This document shows, piece by piece, positions 33,666 through 43,940 of a DNA stretch of 64,000 bases. Origin of the DNA: Thinopyrum elongatum (taxonomy: Eukaryota; Streptophyta; Magnoliopsida; Poales; Poaceae); assembly GCA_011799875.1 (NCBI GenBank), contig CM022297.1:361526921-361590920 (forward strand), read 5' to 3'. The stretch's first letter is position 1; each line of letters begins with the position of its first letter. The notes beneath the pieces are model-generated. The model had not been told where the DNA came from and did no database searches. It saw only the letters and a program-made list of their open reading frames with translations. The position numbers and the translations under genes were made by a program.

Positions 33666-35242
33666 ACTCCCCCAAGCTTAGACCTCGCTTGTCCTCAAGC
33701 GAAAACCGAAATCGAAAAACATGTCCACATGCTTAGAGAGAGAGGTGTCGATAAAAACAAAATACGGACATAGAAGCATCATGTATATTATTATAACAGC
33801 AACAAACTTAAACTTAGAACTTTATCATAGAACTTTTATTATATAACTTCTCATGAACAAGTAACAATTCATCACAACATCGAAGTATAAAGCATAAACT
33901 CTATTGAAAACCAACATACTATGCTCTCAGTCAACTTTGCAACTACAATTCATCATCTTTTCAGGAAGGGTCACGTATCGGAGCCTTCTTGGCAAGTCCA
34001 CATACTCAACCATCATATAGTCTTCTATGATTGCTAACACTCACCGCATACACATGGGCAAAACGTTTCAACCGGACACATAGAAAGATAGGGGCTTAAA
34101 GTTTCGCCTCCCAACATACTCACCTCGAGGGTGATGTCAACAATAATAACTCATGCTACTCATATCCAACTGGATATATGTGCCTAGATCTTTCCTCACC
34201 ACATCATGCTTGCCAAAAGAGAAAATAAAAAGGAATAGAGAGAAGAACTTTGACTCTTGCATAAAAGTAAATACATAAAAGTAAAAGATAGGCCCTTCGC
34301 AGAGGGAAGCAGAGGTTGCCATGCGCTTATTTATTTGTATGCTCAATCTCTTAGTGCAAAAGAACATCACATTATATTGCCCCTTGTGATAGCAACCTTT
34401 ATTATGCAGTCTGTCGCTTTTATTCTTTGCCATCACAAGTTCGTACAACGCTCAATTTTCTCTTACACTAAATGATCCAACACTTTTAGAAGCAATTTTT
34501 ATTGCCCTATTTGCACTGATGACAACTTACTTGAAGGATCTTACTCAATCCATAGGTAGGTATGGTGGACTCTCAAAATAAGATTTGGGTTTAAAGATTT
34601 TTGGATGCACAAGTAGTATCTCTACTTAGTGCGGAATTTTTGGCTAGCAAAGATGGGGGCAAGCACCACATGTTAAAGGATCTATGACAATATAACTTCT
34701 ATGTGAATATGAACAAACATAAATCATTACGTTGTCTTCCTTGTCCAACGTCAACAATTTTGGCATATAATATTTTGATGGGGGCTCACAATCACAAAAG
34801 ATGTCCAAGATAGTATATTTGCATGTGAATCTTCTCTTCCCTTATTAATTCTTTCATGAATTGCATCATTGACCAATGCTATGTTTGTCAATCTCCAATA
34901 AAATTTTCTACTTATACTCTTCCTTATGTGATGTCATTACTTACCATAAAATTAGCATATGATCTTTTTCATTTATTTCCTTTCTTTTATCGGCCATGAA
35001 AGTAAAGAAAACAAAAATCAAACTAAACTTTATTATGTATATCTTGCACACGATTACAGAGATGGATCACTAAGCAAACACTCGAAAAGAAAGGATCGAA
35101 CTAAACTTTTATTCATCTAAAGCAAAAGATAACTATGGATCGAACTAAGATAAGTAAAGGCAAAAGATAGTGGGGGTGATACGATACCAGGGCACCTCCC
35201 CCAAGCTTGGCACAAGCCAAGGGGAGTGCCCATACCATGAAC
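33666..35242 (-). other. 3' untranslated region and polypurine tract of the Athila-type element
   Basis: Next to the LTR the reverse strand reads AAGCTTGGGGGAGT, a G-rich primer for plus-strand synthesis. The remaining 1.5 kb is AT-rich and contains a second ACCTCCCCCAAGCTTGG at about 35,193-35,209, echoing the polypurine tract. No frame longer than about 100 codons makes sense. Confidence 0.7.
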
Positions 35243-35635
35243 TCAAGTCTCCCTTGGTGATGAAGAAGGAGGTGGTGGTGATGAAGTAGTGGTCCTCTCC
35301 AACAGCTTTTCCAATCTACGGATGATGCTCCGGAGGGCAATGATGCGCTCTTGTAATAGAACATTTTCACGGGTGAGATATTTATTTTGCACACGAACCA
35401 TTTCTATGATCTGAAAGGCTTCAATCTCAGTGGGGGTAAGATGATCATAGTAAGGTTTAAGGATATCTTCTTCTTCCTCCTCGGCAGGCAAAGCTTGCTC
35501 GACCACCGGCGCTTGATCTCTGGTGGCCTCCTTGCTCTTGTCCCCTTTGATGACTTCTTCAGGCTCTTCTCTCTTCAACCCGATCTTCATGAACCAAGTA
35601 TCCTCTTCCACGTTGTTGGAGGAGGAAGAAGACAT
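35243..35635 (-). CDS. Small acidic coiled-coil ORF of the Athila-type element
   Basis: The frame runs from the ATG at 35,633-35,635 to a stop at 35,243, 130 codons: MSSSSSNNVEEDTWFMKIG, an acidic stretch (PAEEEEEDILK), then a leucine-rich heptad-like helix (IIEMVRVQNKYLTRENVLL and IIALRSIIRRLEKLLERT) and a Pro/Ser tail. It lies between integrase and the 3' LTR, where Athila elements carry an extra or env-like ORF; there is no signal peptide or membrane segment. The Tat-lineage element is inserted immediately upstream of the start codon, cutting it from its transcript. Function unknown. Confidence 0.6.
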   Translation of the reverse strand: MSSSSSNNVEEDTWFMKIGLKREEPEEVIKGDKSKEATRDQAPVVEQALPAEEEEEDILKPYYDHLTPTEIEAFQIIEMVRVQNKYLTRENVLLQERIIALRSIIRRLEKLLERTTTSSPPPPSSSPRET

Positions 35636-35644
35636 GATGCCTGG

Positions 35645-36183
35645 TGTTGGGGATATAACTATTGAGTATAAACCGCCCAGGAGGGGCCGGGTTATGCTCA
35701 TAGTGATTTACCTGTATTGAAGCCCACGAAGACATAGAAGATGGCGACTTACGAAGGAGACTTAATAAGAAGGCCCAAAGCCCAAAGGCGAGTTAGGGCC
35801 CATAGATGTAAACCGCCATAAGTATATGATTTGTATTGTAAGATAGGAAAGAGTGGATACCGAGCCGGACACATTTATGAGCCGGCCGGGATTCTGTGAA
35901 CCGCCGGGCGTCAACCTGTGTATATAAAGGGACGACCTAGCGGCGGTTTAGGACAAGAGAGAACAGATCGAGAGCCAGGTTAAGCGTATTTGCTCCCTGG
36001 TCATCGAAACCCTAGCAATACCACCTCAAACTGGATTAGGCCTTCACCTTCACCGCAAGGGGCCGAACCAGTATAAACTCCCCGTGTCCTTTGCCCTGAT
36101 TAACCCCTTTAAACTAACCACATTGCGATGGCTCCACGACTAAGTCCTCACACTAGGACATCTGCCGTGACTACTCCACGACA
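35645..36183 (+). repeat. 5' LTR of the Tat-lineage element
   Basis: 539 bases from TGTTGGGGATAT to CCACGACA. It holds the TATA box at 35,921 and the gag start codon at 36,128. Confidence 0.93.
35921..35928 (+). promoter_or_regulatory. LTR promoter TATA box
   Basis: TATATAAA, repeated in the 3' LTR. It lies 200 bases before the gag ATG, so the transcript leader would be about 170 bases and the start codon would fall in the LTR. Confidence 0.7.
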
Positions 36184-38418
36184 GTTGGCGCCCACCGTGG
36201 GGCCAGCGCACGGTGGTTTCGAGTTCTTGAAGGGCAACTTCGAAGGGATCAAGGGATACGCTGTGGGCCGGATGACCAAGAGTCGTCGCGGCAAGCTCTA
36301 CATCGACGACGAAGGCTGGGGCCCCGAGGTCGGCTCAATTGAGTATGGGTACCGGGTCCCCTTCGGTGGAATTCACGTCTTCATTGGCAAGATCGGTGAA
36401 CCGGGCCCTGAGCCGGGCACCTGCACCGACATCATCGAGATGGCTCAGCATGCAAAACCCGCCCGAGTTCAGCCCGCCATGAGTCGTACCTTCGTGGGAT
36501 TCATCAATGGTGCGGGATCTGAGGATAAATCAGTATCTGACGGTGAGACAGTTGTCTATTCTGATGGCGAGTCATCCACCGGTGAAACTGAGTCATTGTA
36601 CCGACTGCAAGACGGTCGGCTTGGGGGCTGTTCCGATGGCGATAGTATTCTGGACCCCTACGAGCCGCCGAACCGGGTTGCAATCTTCATGGCCGGTACG
36701 CAGCCAGTGCAGCACTCTTTAACTGCAGCGGCATTGATTTCCGGATCAGCAGCGACGACGGCAGCCGGGGCAGGAGGCCCTGCGCGCCCGCCGGCTCAAG
36801 TCTTGTCCGGTTTACTAGACGCCTTGGCAATACTGCTGACGACGGAGGTTAACCCAGATAATCAAGATCAGCGTAACGCGGAAGTCGTGAAATTGCGAGA
36901 TCAGATAGCTCAAGCTAAGGAAGACCTGGCAGCTGAAGATGCCAGGATGGCTGCGGAGTGGGTTACGTTGGATGCTCAGGCGCAGCGGATTCAGTCGGAG
37001 TCTTACCAGCTCATGCTAGATCAGAACGCTTCAAACGAAGTCATGAGGAGGAGGCATCAGTCTCGCCTGCCACCGGTTTACGAGGCGAGGAACCTCTTTA
37101 ACACGCCAGGAGCAGGAACCAGTAACCCGCCAGTGGCGGACCGGGTTGAAGCGCCTGGGACGGGAGCGCCGGTTCAGCCGCGCACCACAGATCCGCCTCG
37201 TCAGAACAATATCCCGCCGCAACACATGCCAACACCACCGGGTCATTACTCTAACCCTTTGGATAACATGATCGCTGCGGCGTCATGATTGGCGGCTATC
37301 CCGGTTGAAGGCGAGTCTCCAACGGCAGTTGAGATGCGGAAGGCTAGAGAGCTCGTTCAGACAGCATTGGTTCAGCAGCAGGCTTATTCTTACAGTCGAA
37401 GCCGGATTCATTTCACCCCTCGCCCAAGCCGGAGTTACAGTAGGCATATTGACGAACCAGTTGTGTCAAGCAGTGGGCGGAACCAAAACCAGCCTCATGG
37501 ACATAACCCGACGGGCGGTGGTGCTGATGCTCAGAACATGGTGGATCAAGGTAGAGCGCGTCGAGAGGCCGAGCTGGCGGCGCAATATGCGGCCCGTCAA
37601 CCTTCTCTGGTTCGTCCGACAACTTCGGTGGAGCCAGGTGTAACCTTTAGGAATTTGGGCGTGCCATGTTTAGTGCCGGCCATACGTAATGAGCGTCTGC
37701 CCAAGGATTTTAAGGGCCCTCGCAAGGTGCCTAACTATACATCCGATTTACCTCCTGAAGCATGGATCGAGAGTTAAGAGATGGCCATGGAATTGCTAGA
37801 TGTTAGCGATGTGGCATGTGCTAAATATTTCCCCCTGATGTTGGATGGAACGGCTCGCACTTGGTTGAAGGGTTCCCTGCCAACTCCATTGGGTCATGGG
37901 CCGAGTTAAAGGCCCGGTTTATCCAGAATTTCAAAGATACGTGCAAGCAGCCTATGTCAATTGTGGATCTGGATGCCTATATCCAAGAAGAGGGTGAGTC
38001 CACAACCCATTGGGTGCGTCGGGTTTCGACCATCTTACATTCATCGGATCGCATCAATGCCGGTTCAGCGGTCATAATGTTGGAGAAGAATTGCCGGTTT
38101 ACGCCTCTTAAGCAGAAGTTGGGTCGGCTCAAGCGCCACTGCAATGACATGGGAGAGCTGATGACGGCTCTGGTTAAGTACGCTGACTCTGATGGTACCA
38201 AGGACCCCGAGTCTGATGATGAAAAGTCGGGAAAGGGAAAGAAGAGCAGCAGCACCAGAGGACAGCAACATAATCCGGCGAATCAGGGAGGCAATGGTAA
38301 GCGCAAAACTGATAATAGTTTGGACTTTGTGGCTAACACCAACGCACAGAATAATGGCCAGCGTCGTAAAGGTAAACCGCCCCCACGGGCCTGAGGGTCA
38401 GGCTTTAATCTTGAGCAG
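36128..38418 (+). pseudogene. Gag polyprotein of the Tat-lineage element, broken
   Basis: The frame starts at an ATG inside the 5' LTR (MAPRLSPHTRTSAVTTPRQ) and passes through the primer-binding site. An N-terminal variable region (to about 36,830) is followed by a helical segment (VVKLRDQIAQAKEDLAAEDA) and the capsid core (ARTWLKG at 37,855, then PANSIGSWAELKARFIQNF). Breaks: TGA at 37,286, TAA at 37,775, a one-base deletion near 37,872 between LKG and FPANS, and TGA at 38,392. The basic tail leads to a zinc-knuckle-like CPRHGTRERPSGHLWKDC at about 38,434. It would form the particle that packages element RNA. Confidence 0.85.
36186..36202 (+). other. Primer-binding site of the Tat-lineage element
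   Basis: TGGCGCCCACCGTGGGG begins two bases inside the LTR. It shares TGGCGCC with aspartate-type tRNA sites but not the rest; the exact tRNA is not settled. The gag frame reads through it. Confidence 0.6.
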
Positions 38419-39522
38419 ATGCTAAATCAGCCCTGCCCAAGGCATGGGACGCGAGAAAGACCGTCTGGCCACCTCTGGAAGGATTGCTACATCATGAAGG
38501 AGTATAAAAATTCCAATCTTTTTCAAGACAATCATGGACCGGGTGGTGGTTCAGGGTCCGGTTCTCATGGGTCGGGTTACAGCGGTGGCGGTTCTAGTTC
38601 TGGATTCCAAGGTAATCAGGGCAATCAAGGCAATCAGGGTGGCTACCATCAACAGCCAGGTCAGGGGAATCAGCAGCAGCAATCTGGGTATCAGAGTAAC
38701 CCAAAGCAGTTGAATAGTGGGCAGTACCACGTCTTCACCACAAATTTATGCAAACGGGATCAGAAGCTTCACAAAAGGGCAGTGAACACCGTTGAACCGG
38801 CGGTTCCCCGTTACTTGCGCTGGTCTGAGCAGCCCATCGTGTGGAGTCGGGAAGATCACCCGCCTCGGGTTGATAATCCGGGTCACCTAGCATTGGTGGT
38901 TGCACCCCAGGTTGGAGGGTATAAGTTTACCAAGGTACTCATGGACGGAGGGAGCAGCATCAATATCCTTTATTACGAAACTTTCCGTCGCATGGGGTTG
39001 ACAGATAAAAATCTTAAACCGTCGAATACAGTTTTCCATGGTGTGGTGCCTGGTAAGTCGGCGTACCCTGTTGGTAAGATAGCTCTGGAAGTTGCCTTTG
39101 GAGATGATCATGACTCTAGGTCAAAGACATTGACCTTTGAAGTAGTCAAAATTCACAGCCCGTATCACGCTCTGTTTGGACGGCCGGCTTATGCCAAGTT
39201 CATGGCACGGCCTTGTTATGTTTATCTGCAGCTCAAGATGCCGGGTTACAAGGGGACCATCATAGTACACGGGAGCCGAAAGATAGCCTTGGAATGTGAA
39301 GAGGGTGATGCCGCTTATGCTGAGTCGGTTTGTGCAACGGAGGAGTTAAAATTTTACAAGGACAATGTTGATCCAGCGGATATGACGTCTTTGAAAAAGC
39401 CAACTACAGAGCATGATCCGGTTTTGAAGTTTAAATCGGCAGATGACACTAAGATGGTTGATTTTGTTCCTAGCGATTCATCCAAGCAGTTCAGCATCAG
39501 TGCTAATATGGATCCGAAATAG
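38419..39522 (+). pseudogene. Zinc knuckle and aspartic protease part of Gag-Pol
   Basis: In frame with the last gag segment. After the knuckle a Gly/Gln/Ser-rich linker (38,540-38,720) leads to the retropepsin-like protease: GGYKFTKVLMDGGSSINILY (38,919-38,978) holds the catalytic Asp in DGGSS, and YHALFGRPAYAKFMA the second conserved loop. The enzyme cuts the polyprotein. The segment ends at TAG 39,520 (MDPK*ESALIEF), one C-to-T change from CAG, and the same frame continues into reverse transcriptase. Confidence 0.85.
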
Positions 39523-40950
39523 GAAAGCGCGCTCATCGAGTTCATCCGTGAGAACCGGGACATCTTTGCATGGAAACCTTCTGACATGCCAGGTGTACCG
39601 AGGAAACTCGCTGAGCACACTCTCAATATTAATCCCAAGTTTAAACCGGTCAAGCAGTTTCTTCGTCGTTTCAATGAAGAAAGGCGTAAGGCCATTGGTG
39701 AGGAGGTAGCCCGGCTCTTGGCGGCTGGGTTTATTGTTGAAGTTTTTCATCCTGAGTGGTTGGCTAACCCGGTGCTGGTTCTTAAGAAGAAGGGCACTTG
39801 GCGCATGTGTGTGGACTACACGGATTTAAGCAAGGCTTGTCCAGCTGATCCTTTTGCTCTCCCTCGTATTGATCAGATTATTGATGCTACGGCGGGTTGT
39901 GAGCGTTTGAGTTTTTTGGATGCTTATTCTGGTTATCATCAGATCAAGATGGCAGTTAAGGACTAGGAGAAGACAGCTTTCATAACTCCCTTTGGAGCCT
40001 TCTGCTATGTGTCTATGCCTTTTGGGCTCAAGAGTGCCCAGGCGACTTACCAGCGATGTGTGCAGAATTGTCTTCATAATCAGATTGGACGCAATGTTCA
40101 TGCTTATGTAGATGATATTGTGGTGAAATCCAGAAAGAAGGAGACGTTGATAGATGACTTGAAGGAAACCTTTGATAATCTCTGAGTTTATAAGATGATG
40201 CTTAATCCAGCCAAGTGTGTTTTTGGTGTGCCAGCGGGTAAGCTTTTGGGCTTTCTGGTGTCTAACAGGGGCATTGAAGCTAATCCGGAGAAGATCAACG
40301 CCGTTACTTCTCTAGCTAAACCGGCGTGTATCAATGATGTTCAACGTCTGGCGGGTCGTATTGCGACGCTAAGCCAGTTCATAAGCCGCCTTGGTGAGAA
40401 GGCCATCCCGTTGTATCAGATGATGAAAAAGACAGATGACTTCGTCTGGAGTGACGCTGCTAATGAGGCATTTGAGGCGCTTAAGAAGCAGCTGGCTGAG
40501 CCGCCGGTCCTAGCTGCACCCGTTGATAAGGAGCCGCTGTTGTTATATGTGGCTACTAATAGCCGGGCTGTCAGTGTGGCTATTGTGGTTGAAAGGAAAT
40601 AGGCAGGCAAGGAATATCCAGTTCAACGGCCGGTTTATTATATCAGTGAAGTGCTTATTGAGTCCAAGCAAAGATACCCACATTGGCAGAAGCTTGTATA
40701 TGGGGTTTTCATGGCAAGCCGGAAGCTTAAGCAATATTTTCAGGGTCACCCCATTACTATGGTTAGCTCTGCTCCTTTAGGAGATATCATACAAAACAGG
40801 GAAGCAACAGGCCGGGTTGCCAAATGGGCCATTGAACTTGGGCCTCATGGTTTGAAGTATATGCCTCGCACGGCCATCAAGTCTCAAGCACTGGTGGATT
40901 TCATCAATGACTGGACAGAGCTGCAGATGCCTGAGGAAAAACCAGATAAC
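39523..40950 (+). pseudogene. Reverse transcriptase and first RNase H
   Basis: Reverse transcriptase motifs: HTLNINPKFKPVKQFLRRF, VLKKKGTWRMCVDYTDLSKA, FLDAYSGYHQIKM, TPFGAFCYVSMPFGLKSAQ and the catalytic YVDD at 40,105-40,116, then the connection FGVPAGKLLGFLVSNRGIEA. The linked RNase H runs from about 40,470 (FEALKKQLAEPPVLAAP) to 40,900 and is degenerate, as usual in Tat elements, with a Val or Ala where catalytic acids would be. In-frame stops are TAG 39,964, TGA 40,183 and TAG 40,600, each one C-to-T change from Gln or Arg. The reading frame otherwise stays intact. Confidence 0.87.
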
Positions 40951-42726
40951 ACGTATTGGACTATTCACTTTGATGGGTCCAGGCAATTGGAGGGCTCGGG
41001 GGCTGGAGTTGTGCTTGCTTCCCCTCGAGGTGATAAATTTTGTTATGTTCTCCGTTTGATGTTCCCTTGTACTAACAATGCAGCTGAATATGAAGCCTTG
41101 CTCCATGGTCTTCGGATGGCTAAGGAGATGAACTTAAGCCGGGTAAGGTGCTTTGGTGACTCAGATTTGGTGGCTCAACAAGTCTCTGGTACTTGGGATT
41201 CTAAGGATCCCCTCATGGCGGCTTATCGACGAGAGGTGGATGTTATGGCTGGTCACTTCAAGGGTTATCAAGTTGAGCATGTTGATCGGAGGAAAAATGA
41301 AGCGGCTGATGCCTTAAGCCGGTTGGGTTCTCAACGTAAACCGGTGCCACCTAATGTCTTTCTTGACGTTTTGCATAACCCGTCGGTCAAGTTACCTACA
41401 GAGGAGGATTTGGCTATTCCTGACCCGGAAGCTCAGTTGGTGGCGGATCTTCATGTTATTCCTGATTGGACAGTTCCATATTTGGCATATATGACCCGGG
41501 GCGAGTTACCTGAGGATGAAACCTTGGCCAGGCAAATAACCCGGCGGTCCAAGTCAATGACAATTGTCAATGGAGAGCTGCACCATTGTAGTGTTACCGG
41601 GGCGTTTCAGCGTTGTGTTTCTCCTGAAGAAGGCTGTGAGATTCTGTGTGAGATCCATGAAGGAGATTGTGGTCATCACGCCAGCTCTAAATCTCTTGTA
41701 GCCAAGGCTTTTCGTCACGGTTTTTATTGGCTGATGGCTCATGCTGATGCTGAGGACTTGGTCAAAAAATGTGACGGTTGTCAGAAGTTTTCACGTCGAG
41801 CTCATGTTCCGGCTCAGGAGTTGAGAATGATTCCAATCACTTGGCCGTTTGCAGTTTGGGGGCTTGATATGGTTGGACCTTTTAAGAGGTCCAAGGATAA
41901 GAAGACCCACCTCTTGGTGGCGGTTGATAAATTCACTAAGTGGGTAGAGGCAGAGCCAGTCAGTAAGTGTGATGCAGCAACGGCGGTTCAATTCATGAAG
42001 AAGGTGATCTTCCATTTTGGCTTTCCACACAACATTGTAATAGACAATGGCACTAATCTCTCCAAGGGTGCTATGAAAGAATTTTGTCAACGTGAGCATA
42101 TCCGGCTTGATGTACCGTCAGTGGCTCACCCCCAATCTAATGGTCAAGCTGAGAGAGCCAATCAAGAGATCCTGAGAGGCATCAAGCCCCGGCTTATGGT
42201 TCCCTTACAGAGGACGCCGGGTTGTTGGGTAGAGGAGTTACCCTCGGTGCTATGGAGCATCAACACAACGCCCAACAGGTCTACGGGTTACACGCCTTTT
42301 TTCATGGTTTATGGAGCAGAGGCGGTTCTCCCCAGTGACATCCGTCACGACTCACCCCGGGTGGCGGCTTACGTTGAAGCTGATAATGAAAAGGCACGTC
42401 AGGATGCACTTGACCTATTAGATGAGGCGCGTGATCTCGCAGCGGCTCATTCGGCGATTTACCAGCAAGATCTATGTCGTTATCACAGCCGCCGGGTCAA
42501 GACCAGAACCTTTCAAGAAGGCGACTTAGTGCTCCGGCTTATCCAAGATCAGACTGATATGCACAAGTTATCCCCACCTTGGGAAGGACCCTTTGTGGTC
42601 AGCAAGAATCTGAACAACGGGTCATACTACCTCATTGATGTTCGAGACCACAAGGACTCACGCATGTCGGAGGAAGAGACTCGCCGGCCGTGGAATATTG
42701 CTCATCTTCGGCCTTACTACACCTGA
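40951..42726 (+). pseudogene. Second (archaeal-type) RNase H and integrase
   Basis: An uninterrupted stretch to the TGA at 42,726. The second RNase H (about 40,955-41,335) keeps the catalytic pattern: IHFDGSRQLEGSGAGVV, NAAEYEALLHGL, CFGDSDLVAQQV and RKNEAADALSRLG. Integrase follows: the zinc-binding HHASSK...H...CDGCQKF (41,670-41,790), the DDE residues in WGLDMVGPF, IVIDNGTNLS and SNGQAERANQEI, and a C-terminal domain (LVLRLIQDQTDMHKLSPPWEG). There is no chromodomain. This part could be functional on its own, but it can only be reached through the upstream stops. Confidence 0.9.
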
Positions 42727-43940
42727 GCCATTGGCTCTTCTGATGTACATATTTTTGACAATGTATATATTAAACCGGCACCCCTGCTAAAGCAGGGCCT
42801 CTGTCGTTTTTTCTTAATGAGTCTTTGGTTACTTGGGGGCTTCCGGCTTATGAGCGAAGTTATGATTACCCTTTGAACCGGCTTATAAGCCAACTGAAAA
42901 AAAAACTTGGGGGCTTGCTACCCAGGTTAAAGGTACCAAAGAGAGTCTGTTGCAAAATCACAGCTCAAACATAGGTGCCCCTTGAGCATAGCTCAAAAAT
43001 ATTACTCGGGGGCTCCTTGATTCTAAAGAACAAAGAGTTTGTATAACCCTTGTAATAGGCTTAAAAGCCAGGCTTGGAAGCCAGATGTATTCACCTAAAA
43101 CCCCGGGTTATCCTACCTTTTTAAGTAAGCCACTCCGCCCAGGTATTCCTGGAATGACCCGCCGAACGTTTGACAAGTCAATCTTATACAGACCCTGAAC
43201 TTGTCAAAGTTAAAACGACGATTGGTTATGTGAGGTCCATCTTATAAGGTTTGTATATAGGTTTAACTCAGTGGTTGTGCGGCCCGTCAAAGCACTCGAT
43301 TTTTGGCCTGGCAGCCCATGAAAAGCCTCGTTTTTTTGTTTGTTTTATTCCACAGTTTTTGAGGTTTATTTGATGAGGCTTATAATGCTTTATGATCATA
43401 ATTCATCCGGTGTTTATTAACCCGGCCTGGCTTTTGACTATAAGTCGCCAGTATGAGATAAGATAATATCCGGTGTTTATTAACCCGGCCTGGTTTTGTT
43501 CATAAGCCAAACAATCTATGATAATTACCAGTGCTCAAAGTTTGGGTTCTCCCCCTTACTACACCGGTTTGGTAAACCAACAGTGTGATCAAATATCACA
43601 GGTATGATATATTTCAAATTTGGTTATTCTGAAAGTCCAGCCTTGGGTATAAGCTATGTTAGTTTCCATGGTTTTATATTGGGCGTTATGACCCGTCCAG
43701 CGGTAAACCGCCAGGACACTTTTAATCCATTGCATGCAGAAGCAGATTCCACATTGTTAATATTATAAGCATAAGTGGCATATCTTAACATGGTGGATTA
43801 GCAGTGTCATGCAAAGTAAATATGCACGATGGCATAGCAGAACAAGAGTTTAAGCTAGCCTATTACAAGGCGTTTGGTGCCCAAAAGAATAATTGCTTTA
43901 ACAAGTCTTAAAGAAAGCAGCTGCTAAACCGGCCTCCGGT
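42727..43940. other. Spacer between pol and the antisense gene
   Basis: About 1.2 kb of non-coding sequence, the 3' side of two converging genes. Short phrases recur: CCGGTGTTTATTAACCCGGCCTGG at about 43,408 and 43,471, and CTTGGGGGC at 42,832 and 42,906. No frame supported. Confidence 0.6.
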
